NCBI RefSeq assembly: GCF_007655135.1
Contig: NC_045133.1
Coordinates: forward strand, 2,294,001-2,358,000
DNA from: Punica granatum
Taxonomy: Eukaryota; Streptophyta; Magnoliopsida; Myrtales; Lythraceae
DNA: 64,000 bases
Direction of reading: 5' to 3'
Below the pieces are notes generated by a model. The model ran no database searches, was not told the DNA's origin, and was given only the letters and a program-made list of their open reading frames with translations. Below are positions 43,605 through 55,400 of this stretch, in pieces (the stretch's first letter is position 1; each line of letters starts with the position of its first letter). Made by a program: the position numbers and the translations under genes.

Positions 43605-46550
43605 GTAAAACTTTAGTCATACCCAACGTGATTTTGATCTGTTTGTAGATATTCTGCAAAACTAGACATACTACTCAATCTGTTTGTATTCCCAATCAGG
43701 TAACGCTAATATTAAGCATAAACCCACAGATCCGGATAGCTCGATTGTCCCGAATAAGTCCTCCCGTATCTGCTGCACCAGAATTGCGTGCCTCCGGAAG
43801 CCCCATTTTTTTTGTTGAGTTTGACCCGACCCTCTCCCCGTTTAGCCCGATATACATACCTCCATTCACGTGCTAGAGCACAGGATGCCTGCAGAACTGC
43901 AGATTTGATGTGTGTCCCGAGCTGATTAGAGAATGAGACTCGACCAGTTGCATTAGGATGACAGGAAAATTAAGTTCTCCCGAAAGAGATCCAGCTTGTT
44001 CGTCCAAGACCAGAGGAAACCAACAAGCTGTGGCAAAGGCTGTGGATCAATGAGCTCCAAAAACCGATCGACCAAGGAATCGGTTTCAAGTTCGAGAGGA
44101 GCCAATCACTGAAGGGCTCAGAAAAGAAGTTCGGGAGATCAGTCGGAGGATTCACTAACCTCTCCCATACTTCTTGAGCTTATATGCAGTCTCTAAGCAC
44201 GTGAAGCATCTTTTATAAACTTCTAAGACTTAATTACGATATTATCTTATATTGATCATATTGTACCGAAATTAGCATACGCATTCGTGTTCCCCCCCCC
44301 ACCAAGTTTGTAGGGTGGGGTCGCTTGTTCATCCCAAATTATAATCTTTTTTTCGTTATCTATTTGTGTTTGTTTACACAAATATGCATATTCTAGTCGA
44401 TCCTTTATCAAATATTAATGTGTAGGTATAAAATTTAAGTTTTATTACATGTTTAGCGCAAAAAAGAAAAAATCGAGCAAAAAAGAACAAGTTCTTCTGT
44501 TACATGTAATGTGTAACAAACAACTAACTTTTGTTATTTCTTTCATGTAATATTTATTATCATCATAATAAAATTTAAATCTCCTAGACTATGTTAGAGA
44601 ATATATTCGAATGAACTACACGCACTATAACTTAATCCGTATTGTCTAGATAAACTATGTGATTTTTCAATGTAATTTATTCAAATATATTCTCTAGCAT
44701 CGAAAAGCAGAGAATGAGTTAAAATGTAATTAAAAATAAATGAAAAAGGAGGAAGAATGTAATACAAATGTTAAACCTTTTTTTTTAAGAATATGAAAGG
44801 GTAAAAAAAGAAAAAAGAGAAATAAAAAGCTCCATGGAATAGGAAAATGAAAAATAGATTGAAGAAAACAACCACATATTGTCCATATCAGTCCAACAAG
44901 GAAAAAATAACGGGAGATTTTGCCATCGTTATTTGCAAAGAACAACCACCATGATTGTTTTCTTTTTAATCATTAGATTAGATTAGGGTTGATCTGAGCT
45001 GTATACGTATTCAAATTATTTTTATCTGAACATTTACACCCTAAATTTTTTGCTTTCGATATTTTTTACTACGAATTTTCTCGATGAAGTCCCCTCACAC
45101 CCGTGAATAGCTCAAATTAGGTTCGATTTTAAACTGAATTAAATCTACCGATTCAATCATATAAATAACAATTTAATTTATTAAAAAGAAAAGCAAAACA
45201 AATTATAAATTAAATGAATTTTGATATATTTGTACGTGTTCCCATTTCCTATTTCAATCGACAAAATCAAATCAACTAAACAATATCTAAAATTCAATCA
45301 ACAATCATTCCGTGTAAGAGTAATCCCAGTGTGTGCTCAAATTTGCAATGTTCCCGATCCAATCAGTGGGATACCCTCTTCCAATTGAAGAATGCAAAGA
45401 GAATCTAAGAATTGCTTTCATTCCAATTGAATTCATGCAATATCAATTTAAGAATTGCAAGTGATATGAAGAATTACTTCAATTCCAATTCAACCAAGAT
45501 ATCCATGCAATTGAATTGGAAGCAAACACGAAATTCCTCCGAATTCAATTCCAATTCTTGAAATTTGTGGATATCCTGATATCCAATTCCAGTTATTCCA
45601 GTTCAATTTTTTATTCTTAATTACTGTGTTATTTCTTAAAAAATGATATCCAATTTCCAATTGGAAGCAACTCTTCACCTCCATGAAATTGTTTTTGCTG
45701 ATTTACGCAAGGTTAAAAAAATGTCAAGAAATTTCTTGATTGGAAGCTATTCCTCACCATTGGATTTTCGATGCTCTTGGAATTAGGTGAAGGAGTCGCC
45801 ACGTTTGATGTATGAAATTAGAATTGGGTTGCATGTTAATTTGAGTTTTGGCCATAGAAGCTGCCAAGTGATTGAGCGTAACTTGCAGTTGGCTTTGTCT
45901 CTGATCCCATTAAAAAAAAAAGAAAAGGAAATCAACCATCAACATTTAGGGATTGAATTGACAATTGAGTTTTAGGGATTGGTGAATTGATTTGATGTTG
46001 CCGATTGAAATAGGGAATTGAAATGTACGAAGATATCAAGATTTGCTTAATTTATAATTATTTTCTTTTCTATTTTAAATTAAATTGTTATTTATTTGAT
46101 CGAATCAGTAGATTTCGTTTGTTTTAATATCTAATAGGATTACAATGGTTCACGGGGCGCGACTGAACATCGTTGAGAAGATACATAGTCGAAAATATCA
46201 AAAGTCAAAGATTGAGCCATGAATCTTCATGTAAAAATATAAAAGGAATTTGGACACATGTATGACCTAGATTAACCCTAATTCGATCTAACAATTTAAA
46301 AGAAAATAATCACGGTGGTCGTTTTTTTAGCATCACCTAAAAATAACTGGTGGCCCTGTTTTAATAAATGAAACGTAAGAATATTTCGCAAGAAATTTAG
46401 ATTTATTACCCGATATTTCCATTATTTCTACATTTTCAAAATGTCTTTCATTAATATCAGTTGTTGAGGGTTTACAAATTACACATATCTAAGTTAAAAA
46501 AATTACAATGAATTTACAAGAGACGGTGCTTCTCCGGAAGGGATTTTTAG
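43605..46550. repeat. Third, older copy of the SPH-unit spacer
   Basis: Blocks in the same order as 51425-52990 and 30400-31100 are visible: CATACCCAA..., GAGAATGAGA...GAAAGAGATCC, GTGGGGTCGCTTGTTCAT, CACAAATATGCATATTCTAGTCGAT, and the CTCCATGGAAT...GATTGAAGAAAACAACCAC stretch (44830-44880). Near 46440-46530 it jumps to the equivalent of 34580. Divergence is clearly higher than between the two recent blocks, and no SPH gene remains. Confidence 0.72.
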
Positions 46551-46633
46551 ATTTTCCATACCATAAAAAATCAATACGAGCCATTAGATCTCCCCTCATT
46601 TAATATGAACCATCCATTGTATTTAATTTTTTT

Positions 46634-47487
46634 GGGAAAAAAGACAAAAACCCTTTGTGGTTTGGGATCGGGACAAATCGCACCATGTTATTTTGTTTTG
46701 GACAATTAGCCCCTAGTGGTTTGCTCCATTAGACATAGGGGTTACGGTGTTAATTTTTTTTCATTTTTAGTCCTCAAGTTTTGACCTTTTAATCATTTTG
46801 GTTCTAAATTTTCTTCGTTTATCATTCCTATCCTCAACTTTTCATTTTTTCATTTGTCCTATAAAGAAAATCGAAAGGGAAGGAGGGGTCGAGGCCACCA
46901 ATTGACGACCCCGACCCCTCCACCGAGGTCACCGGTACCCACGGAGGACGCCGGCTACCTTGGTAGAGGGATCAGAGTAGCCGATTGGCAGCCACAATCC
47001 CGAATCGATCGAGGACTTCGAGTCGGAGGTCCCCGATAGATTCGGGGTTGGGGGCACCAATCGGCGACCCCGACCCATCCACCGAGGTCGTCGGCGTCCT
47101 CCGTGGGTACCTGCAACCTCGATGGAGGGGTTGGGGCCGCCAATCGGCGATCCCGACCCCTCCACTGAGGTCGCCAGCGTCTTTTGTGGGTACCGACAAT
47201 CTCGGTGGAGGGGACGGAGTCGCCTTGACCCCCCTTTCCCTTTCGATTTTTTTTATAGAACTAAAATGAAACAAAATGAAAAGTTGAGGATAGGAATGAT
47301 TAAAAAAAATTAGAACCAAAATAATTAAAAGGTTAAAGATTAATGACTGAAAATGAAAAAAAAATTAACGCCGTAACCCCCTATGTCTAACGAAGCAAAC
47401 CACAAGGGGGCTAATTGTCCCAAATAAAAGAACATGATGCGATTTATCCCGATCTCAAACCACAAAGGGAATTTTTGTCTTTTTCCT
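46634..47487. mobile_element. Foldback-type element with arms of about 240 bp
   Basis: The left arm (GGGAAAAAAGACAAAAACCC, CCTTTGTGGTTTGGGATCGG, ...CCCCTAGTGGTTTGC..., CATTCCTATCCTCAACTTTT) reappears inverted as the right arm (47245-47487). ATTTTTTT flanks both sides (46626-46633, 47488-47495); T-richness makes this duplication less certain. The GC-rich centre (46880-47235) holds three copies of a CGACCC...TCCACCGAGGTC repeat (46904, 47065, 47147). No transposase is encoded. Confidence 0.8.
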
Positions 47488-47495
47488 ATTTTTTT

Positions 47496-48990
47496 AAGTA
47501 TATTCATTATTTACTTTTATATTTTCCTTCCATAACCATTCACCGGTGTTACGGATTAGCCTTCACGTGTGAACAATGAAGAAGTGCCACATCATCTACC
47601 ATGAACCACCCGTCAGACGGGCTGCAATAATTAAACTGTACCTCTAACTGAACCGGTGCACAAATTTGGTTCAAGTATTATCATATATCATAACCCCAAA
47701 ATAATTCAGTCTGACATCTTTCAATCGACTTTCAATTGACCCCTTGTCGTCTCCCTCGCAATAGCTTTCCTCTCAACCGAAGCATTAACGCTGCCATCTC
47801 CTCATCTCTCGCATTCCACTGTGGCCGACCACCCTCTCCTCGAGCTTCTAGTGCGGTCATCCTCTGCCGTCGCCATGGTGTCGTCTGTCATCGCCATCTC
47901 GGTGGAATTCCATCTCCTCGAACCGAACTTCGACAATGAAATGAATGCATTTGGCAATTTCCCAAGTCTATGCATTACCCCCCTTATATACTTTTGTTTT
48001 GTTGGCTGAAAAAAAAAAAAGAACCAAAGGCACAAATTTTGCTTGAATTAAGCAGGAGTTCAACCGTTCTACTAGAACTATCAACTTAATCCTCTAAACA
48101 GTGAAAAGACTTCCATTAAGCCGTTTTGATATGTGAGATGGCGATTTAGCTATAAAATTATTATTTGTGAACACATAATGTTCGTCTTCCTGTCTCACAT
48201 AATCCGTAGAGTTCATGACTTGTACATGCGGCTAGAAAGACCAATATCCAAATTTGCCATCGAAATCTTGGGATGACTTGCTTTATGTTATCAGTGTTCC
48301 TAGGTCCTTGGGTTGCTTCATGCAGTGATACATGTGTTCTGTGCATGGTAGTGATCAAGTGAAAATGATAGGACATTCGTTCTATAGTTCAATTTTTAGG
48401 CTATGAACAATTGAGAATTCTAAATTTCAGGGTAATAAGAGTTCTTCTTCAAGACCTGGTGCTTCCAAGCCTAGAGTGCGTCCCCAAGCTCCCAGATACA
48501 AGGGACTACTCTTTTCTATTATCTGATGATGCTGAGCTCCCCTGCCTCGCCCAAACAACCTCCACCACAGAGTGATCCTGCTCCTAGTTCGGGTGTGTCA
48601 TGATTTATGCTTAATCTGCTTTCTGGTCTATCATACTGATTTGAAACTTACTGAATTCTTCTCTATTGTTGAAGATCCTCGCTCAGCTGAATTAACGTCT
48701 CAGAGCTGACAAACCCTCGGGAGCAATTAGATATTTTGCATATTAGATATTTATGTATTTTACCAATTCATACCATCTGTTAGTCCTTGGTTAGGCTAGA
48801 TTCTTTAGTTTCCATTATCAGAGAGATTTTTAGCTTTTTTTACTAGATTTTGGCTAGATTCTTTAGTTTCCATTAGTCCTTGGCTTTTTTTTTTTCCCAT
48901 TATCAGAGGTAATGAACAGATTGATTTTTCCGTCTCATTTAATTATTGTTATTTGTATGATTTTTGAGATTTTTTTTAATTTTTTTTTCT
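47496..48990. other. Intergenic, no supported gene
   Basis: Short frames at 47736-48035 lack family motifs. At about 48430-48510 an exon-like stretch follows a TTTCAG acceptor and reads NKSSSSRPGASKPRVRPQAP, but no partner exons were found. It could be a gene fragment of unknown origin. Confidence 0.4.
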
Positions 48991-48998
48991 ATGTATAG

Positions 48999-49226
48999 AT
49001 GGATTACATACGGAACAATCCGTCTCTAAAATCCGTACGTAACATTTAGAGATAGATATGAGAAGGGAGGGTCCGTCTTTCAGCAGAGACGGATTTATAA
49101 ATGGACATTTCCGTCTCTAAAATGTACAGATGGATCCTATTTTGCAACGCGCTTTTTACGAATGGGCATGGATCCGTCCGTCATCCGTGTTCAAAACCAT
49201 ATTAGAGATGGATTATAAACGGATCC
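48999..49226. repeat. AGAGACGGA/TCCGTCTCT subterminal-type repeat cluster
   Basis: AGAGACGGA, AGAGATGGA, AGATGGAT and their complements occur about eight times in both orientations within 230 bases, ending ...CGGATCCTCCCAGTG. Dense short motifs next to a CACTG-like end resemble a CACTA transposon terminus; the opposite end was not found. Confidence 0.4.
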
Positions 49227-49229
49227 TCC

Positions 49230-50167
49230 CAGTGCCATCTTCTTCTTGCTGCTAATAAGCCATTCCCATACAAGCAAGTACAAAAACAGTTCAAAATTTG
49301 AAAAGCAAAAGCTTCTAGCTACCTCATTAGAAAGTCCTCATTATAATTTTTGCTTTTCCCTGCAGCAAGACGCACCCAACCAGGCCCAAATTAGCAGAGA
49401 GCCTAACTTCCTTCTGAATATCAACACGCCATCCTCCTATTAATCACACTGATAATTAAGGACAATATTTTCCCTACTTAATCTTCCAACAAAATGCATA
49501 GGCAATTATGTACACAATACTCAAACACAAGCTTCGGTTTCGGAAAATAACTCCCAATTCTCACTTCCTCGGTTCCTTGATTCAGGTTCCGTCAGTGACT
49601 CGCATAGCTCCTTGCTCGAACAATGCCAGTGAGTTTAGTGCACAGCTGCCATACTCGATGAGCGGAGAGATTTTTTTAAACGACTTATTAGGTTTCAGGA
49701 ACCTCTCAGCTTAGGTATAACCTTACTATGATCGTAATGACTTATCCATATCAACAATGTGATCCTTGAGTTGACAGTTTCCCAAGCTCCCCGATCTAGT
49801 CTCTCTGGACTATGAACAAAGGATATGTTCGTCGAAAGATGGGCATTTGCATAACTAGTTAAGTAAATGGATTATTGTATCAATCATTTAATATATTCAT
49901 AACGACTTATCCATGTCATAATTGTATATTTTGTTGAGGGAGTATTTTAGTCCTTTTTTTTTCGGGCCGAAACTCGAATATTTTTGTCTTTTTTTAGTAA
50001 AGTCTTAGAAATATAAACAACTCTTTCGATAAATATTTATGTAGATATTTAGGATCAAATGATACAGAATAATATGCAAAAATAGGCGAAAACACATAAA
50101 GAAAGATCACTCTAAGAAAAATGGATTTCATTTTATCTAAATTGATTTTAGAATGTATTTCGTCAAA
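49230..50167. other. Intergenic, no gene seen
   Basis: Two short + frames (49246-49443, 49508-49714) have no recognisable domain and no clear splice partners. Confidence 0.4.
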
Positions 50168-50618
50168 CATATTCTCTTAGTAAAACTGAATTGAAAAATA
50201 TTCATGTGTTCAAAAATCATCACAGTACGAGGCACGTCCAATTATGATAAAATCTTAGCTGACATTTATCCATATCACATGCCAATTATATTTTATCAAT
50301 CAATTTTATTAAGTATTTTATTAGGGTCGCACCCATCATTTAACATTAGCCAAAGTAAAAACTATTTAAAAAAATAAAATTGGATTGCTCTTAAAAACGT
50401 GACTCGTTACATATGTCAGGTTAATTTTTTGCATGCACGTTTCGTGCACTATTGGATTCTTGTCAATATAACAGGGTAATCTGCTATATATGTCATGGCA
50501 TTTATTATGTAATTTGCTATATATGTCATGGCATTTATTATGTAATTTGCTATTTATGTCATGGCATTTATTCATTTTCTGTTTCCTCTTTTGAACTTAC
50601 CAATTAGGAATATTTTTT
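50168..50618. repeat. Upstream duplicate of 29149-29530
   Basis: It matches the earlier copy with scattered differences. It has three copies of a unit of about 33 bp, TATATGTCATGGCATTTATTATG and variants (50484-50575), where the other copy has one. Confidence 0.7.
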
Positions 50619-50731
50619 ATGTTCCATTTCTGCACCAATTTGCGAACTATTTATGTGGTCAGAATCCTCATCTCAGTATTAGTTCCATCAGTTATCCAGA
50701 GTCCAAAGAATAGGAAAACGGTTTCTGGAAA
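50619..50731 (+). promoter_or_regulatory. SPH promoter module (copy before 50732)
   Basis: It shares CCATTTCTGCACCAATTTGC, GAACTATTTATG and GAGTCCAAAGAATAGGAAAA with the other modules. Closest in detail to the orphan at 29876-30013 (both have CTCATCTCAGTATTAGTTCC). Confidence 0.6.
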
Positions 50732-51178
50732 ATGGGTTCGTCCCCGAAGCATCTCATCGTCCCAATTGTGGTTGTCCTATCGGTACTCATGGATCATACA
50801 TGCGAGGGACAACAGCATGAACCACCATCAATCTCAGACCCAGGAACCGTCCTTATCAAAATCCAGAATGATGTTGCCAATAACTCAGCCACGCTCACGG
50901 TCCATTGCAGAAGAGTTGATCGTGGCTATGAGGTGGACCTTGGAGCCCATGATGTCGCGCCATACTCGTATTACAAGTTTAGTTTCGAGACCATGAAAAT
51001 ACCGGTGACAGCGTACAACTGCAGCTTTCAGTGGCCACCAAAAAATTATCACGACTTTAATATATTCTTTCAAGCCAGAGACGGGGACGAGGGTGAAAAT
51101 AAATGGGTGGTCCACGACTGGGGACCGTGTCTCCGCAACACCGAAACTGGTAATGAGGACTGTCGTAATTGGTCTTAA
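50732..51178 (+). CDS. S1/SPH-family secreted protein, divergent paralogue, 148 aa
   Basis: Single exon. The signal peptide is residues 1-26 (LIVPIVVVLSVLM, cleavage after CEG). The mature part keeps the S1 pattern: VLIKIQNDV, LTVHCRR, VDLGAHDVAPYSYYKF, YNCSFQWPPKN, WGPC and EDCRNW. Cysteines 59, 97, 133 and 144 correspond to the four of the paralogues. Possible N-glycosylation sites are Asn50 (NNS) and Asn96 (NCS). It differs from the twin genes mainly in the N-terminal mature part and in loops, while the signal peptide end and the YNCSFQWPP segment are strongly kept. Its matching duplicate at 30006 has lost the coding region. The family is firm; tissue and partner are unknown. Confidence 0.9.
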   Translation: MGSSPKHLIVPIVVVLSVLMDHTCEGQQHEPPSISDPGTVLIKIQNDVANNSATLTVHCRRVDRGYEVDLGAHDVAPYSYYKFSFETMKIPVTAYNCSFQWPPKNYHDFNIFFQARDGDEGENKWVVHDWGPCLRNTETGNEDCRNWS

Positions 51179-52439
51179 TCCATGGCCAAATCCATTACTT
51201 GTCAAGAGGACAAAGTAAATTTGTCTTAATCGTTTGGCTATCTATTCCGAATAATTAATTGGATCATATAAAAGAGTTCGGTGAGCTTTTTTTTTTTCAC
51301 TTTTGTCCTAAATATACCTTTATTTTTTTCATTAACATATATATATGATATGATAAATTAAAACTATCTTAATAAAAGAAAGATTTTAGCCGGTAAATCT
51401 CAAGTATATTATATTAAATTTGATTAAATATAAAACTTTAGTCATACCCAATGTGATTTTGATCTTTTTCTTGCTGGACTGTGATTTTGTTCTGTTTATA
51501 TACAAATTCTGCTACTGATGATTAAATTAAATTATGTGCTCCACATTCACCCACAAAAAAAAAAAATCCACTTATCATTAAACTAGGAAAAACATAGTAT
51601 CCTGAGCTGATTTGAGAATGAGATGAGTTGAATCAGTATGACGGGAAAAGTCCTCCTGAAAGAGATCCTTATTCCTCTAATTAAGACCAGATAAACCAAC
51701 AAGCTGATGCAGCAAATTAAGAAAGTGAGTGGTTCAATGAGGTCCATTAACCAATCAAGCAAGGACTCGATCAGTTTCAAGTTCCAATCAAGCAGGAGAG
51801 CCGGAGGATTCACTAACCTCTCCCGTTACTTCTCGAGCATATATGCAGTCTCTAAGCACGTCAAGTGGACTTTTAGGATCAGTCTCTATTTTCTCAATAG
51901 AATCATTGATATTGTCTGTTTTCGGTAGAAAAAATTATGGGAGATATTGCTCTCACAATTCCGATAGATCGAGTATTGTAGATTACCTGTTGATTAATTG
52001 TCTATCTCACTTATAAAAGAATAACATTAATAATAAATTGTCGACATGATGACAATGGAAGGACAAAAGGATTATATTTGGATTTCCTCCCTGGAGTTGG
52101 TTTTTCGTTCTGGGTAAATTCAATTAACCGGTAATGCCGTTAGTATATTCATAAATTTCTAACATAATTTATTGTGATGAAGATAATCAACTCAATGATT
52201 TTAGTTAATTATCATTATAATTTGAATAAGAATCTTTTATAAGCTTTTAAAACTTAATGATAATGGTATCTGATATTGACCATATAGTACCAAAATCAAC
52301 ATACGGTTTCGTTTTTCTTTTTCTAGCTTATAGGATGGGGTCACTTGTTCATACCAAGTTTATCATCATTTAAAATTTTCCATTATCTCTCTGTGTTTGT
52401 CTACATAAATATGCATATTCTAGTCGATTCTTTATTAAA
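51179..52439. other. SPH spacer, no gene seen
   Basis: Begins as the 3' flank of the SPH gene; 51425-51880 matches 43605-44220 and is absent from the copy near 30013; 51880-52439 matches 30013-30574 at moderate similarity. Confidence 0.55.
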
Positions 52440-55400
52440 ATATAAAATTAAGTTCTTCTATTACAAGTAATATGTAAGAAATAATTTTTGTTGTTCATTT
52501 CATATTATATTTATTAACACCATAATAAAATTTGAATCTCCTAGACTATGTTAGAGAATATATTAGAATAAGTTACAGGCACTGTAAATTAATTTGTATT
52601 TTCTAATTAAAGTATGTGATTTTTTTTTCAATGTAATTTATATGAATATATTCGCTAGCATAAAAGGGGAGAGAATGAGTGAAAATGTCATTAAAAATAA
52701 AAGAACTGGAGTAAGAGCGTATCAATGAAGATAAATGATGACTTAAAATTTAGAATAAGAAAGGGGAAAAAGAAAAAGACAAACAAAAAAAAAAGCTCCA
52801 TGGAATGGAAAATGAATAATAGATTGAAGAAAACAACCACATCTTGTCCATATCTACATTTTCCTTTTATTTGACATTTGACATCAGGACAAGAAGGAAA
52901 ATATAACTGATGGCCTGTTAGTAAACGGAAGTAAGAATATTTCACAAATAATTTTGAGATTTATTACTCCATATTACCATTAATTTCACATTTATAAAAG
53001 ATATCTATATACAATTATAAAAATCGATGCAACGCCTCAATAATGTCACGTAGGATATGAGTAATATATCGTTGAGTTACTTTTGGAATTCTCACGAATC
53101 ACAACGCAACAAATGTAATCTTATATCATGTCATCCTACTAATAGAACTTCAAAAGTTTTTCAATTATGGAAGTAGACAAGTCATTTATAAATAGAATTT
53201 AAGAGATAAAATATCTCGCCATTTGGTTGGTTGCACCATACCATCAAGTAAAAAGTGTAAGTAAAAATTAAGTATTTTACTGAAAAATAAGTAAAATTCT
53301 TCCAAATTTGTGCTTGATTTAAAAAATTGAGGAGTTTGTAATATGTTTTGAAATTTATGCAACTTACTTTTTTTATTAATAATTTACCAAAAGTTCAAGT
53401 AATTTACAAGAAATTATAGTAATTTATTTTTTGTATAGTGCAACCGATTGTGACATTTTCCACATGCCCACATCATCCTTATTGGAGATTCTACAACGAT
53501 TTACTAGCAAAAATAATTACAGTAGTTGTTTTATTTTCAGCTATTAAATCCCGTAAGGTAAGATTCACTCGTACACGTGTCCAAAATCTTTTTACTTGAA
53601 GATTTACCATTTATACTTTGACTTTCAATATTTTCGACTACGCATCTTCTAGACAACGCTCGGTCGCGTACATGAACGAGTCGAATTTTGTTCAATATTA
53701 AACCGAACTAGAATCTACCGATTCAATTAAGTAAATAATAATTTGTAACTTAAAAAAAAGAAGAAAAAACACATAATAAAACAAACAACTTTCTACATTA
53801 TTCCCTCTCCCAATATTAGAAGTGAGACCACCCGCAAAATCAAATCAAGCAACCCTAAGAAATTCAAACGAAAACTCAATTAAATCAAATCGACATTAAG
53901 CAAACATCAGATTTAGTAGATTTCCCAGAATAATATAAAAACATCAAAGCTGACTTTGAATTCAATGCATTAGAGTAATATAAAGGCTCAATGCTCAAAT
54001 CGGGGTGGTCTGAATCAATGGCTGGGTGGAATCTCTCAAAGATACATGGCGTGTTATAGTATGAGCACAACTTCGCACTTGATTTCCTTATCCTACTTCC
54101 CAAAGAGTCCGAAGCTGCTCTCGACAATTGACTTGTTGATCATGGTGAACGAGAAGAGGCAATTCTTGCAGATCCCATGAACATCCACGAGACTACAATG
54201 GATATGGCACAAAACTAAATATCGATTGAATTGTCGATTGTATTTTTTAGGGATTGTTAGGAGGAAAGTAAACGATGATATCGAGAATTGTTTGTTTCAT
54301 TATTTATTTTTTTCTTTATTTTAAAGTTATTAAATTATTATGTATTTAATTAAATCGGTAGATTTCGGTTTGATATTAAATCGAACTGGATTCGATTCGT
54401 TCACGTGCGCAACTGAGCGTCGTCCAGAAGATGCGCAATGGAAAATATCAAAAATCAAAGTATGATGAGTGAATCTTCAAGTAAAAATATTTCGGACATG
54501 TGTAAATTTGAAATTAATATTTCGGCCACGGCAAAGTGAAACTTATGAGGACTGACGTGTTCGATTTTTATTGGAAGATTTCATGATTGATGCGATTATT
54601 ATTATTTTTCCATGTACCGACACAGATTGATGAGCTTTCACTTGACGACAAATTAATTAGTAGAAATTGGGAGGGGAGAGATTCTTCGAGATTGTATGTC
54701 TATCTTCCTTTTTTTTTTTGTTTGATTGGAGAAGATATACAGAAGATGACGTTGTAAAATGTTTATTTATTATTTTTTTAAGTAATTAAATTTATTTTTT
54801 ATTTGGTTGAACCAATGCAATTCAGTTCGATTTAATAGCGGATCGGATCCGGTTCTTTCACAGACAAGATCGAGTATTGATGAGAATATGTTTGGTCGAA
54901 AATATGAATTATCAAACTATGAGAGGTGAATCTTAAATTAAAAGAATCTAAGACACGTGTACAGTGAGGATCTTAAATAAGACGATCTAATGACTATGAA
55001 TAAAACAACCGTGATGGTTGTTTTTGGATGCCAACCACTGTAACATCACCCTCATCCTCATAAGGCCAAAACAAAAGCTCTTATTCTAAGATTTATTCTA
55101 AATGGAGATTATAGAGCCGCAAGAACAAAAAAACAATTACCACGATTGTTTTATTCTTGGCCGTCGGATTTGTTGATGTAAGATCATAATCCTACACGTG
55201 TCCAATATTTTTTTACGGTAAAATACATCCCTGATATTTTGACTATTTATACCATCAACAGTGGAGTCACACACTCAGTGAAGCAATTTCTTCTACGTTA
55301 TACTTTCCATTGGTTTTGAGCCCATAGAATTGATCATGGGTCGAATAGCTGGATCTGAGCATCAGTTTTTTTCAAAAATTGAACAAATCGATTGATTGAT

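Noticed and set aside
46854..47319. Pro/Gly/Arg-rich frames in all phases
   Set aside because: They come from the GC-rich tandem repeats in the foldback element core.
48430..48515. Exon-like stretch after a TTTCAG acceptor
   Set aside because: No partner exon or known family; too short to call a gene.
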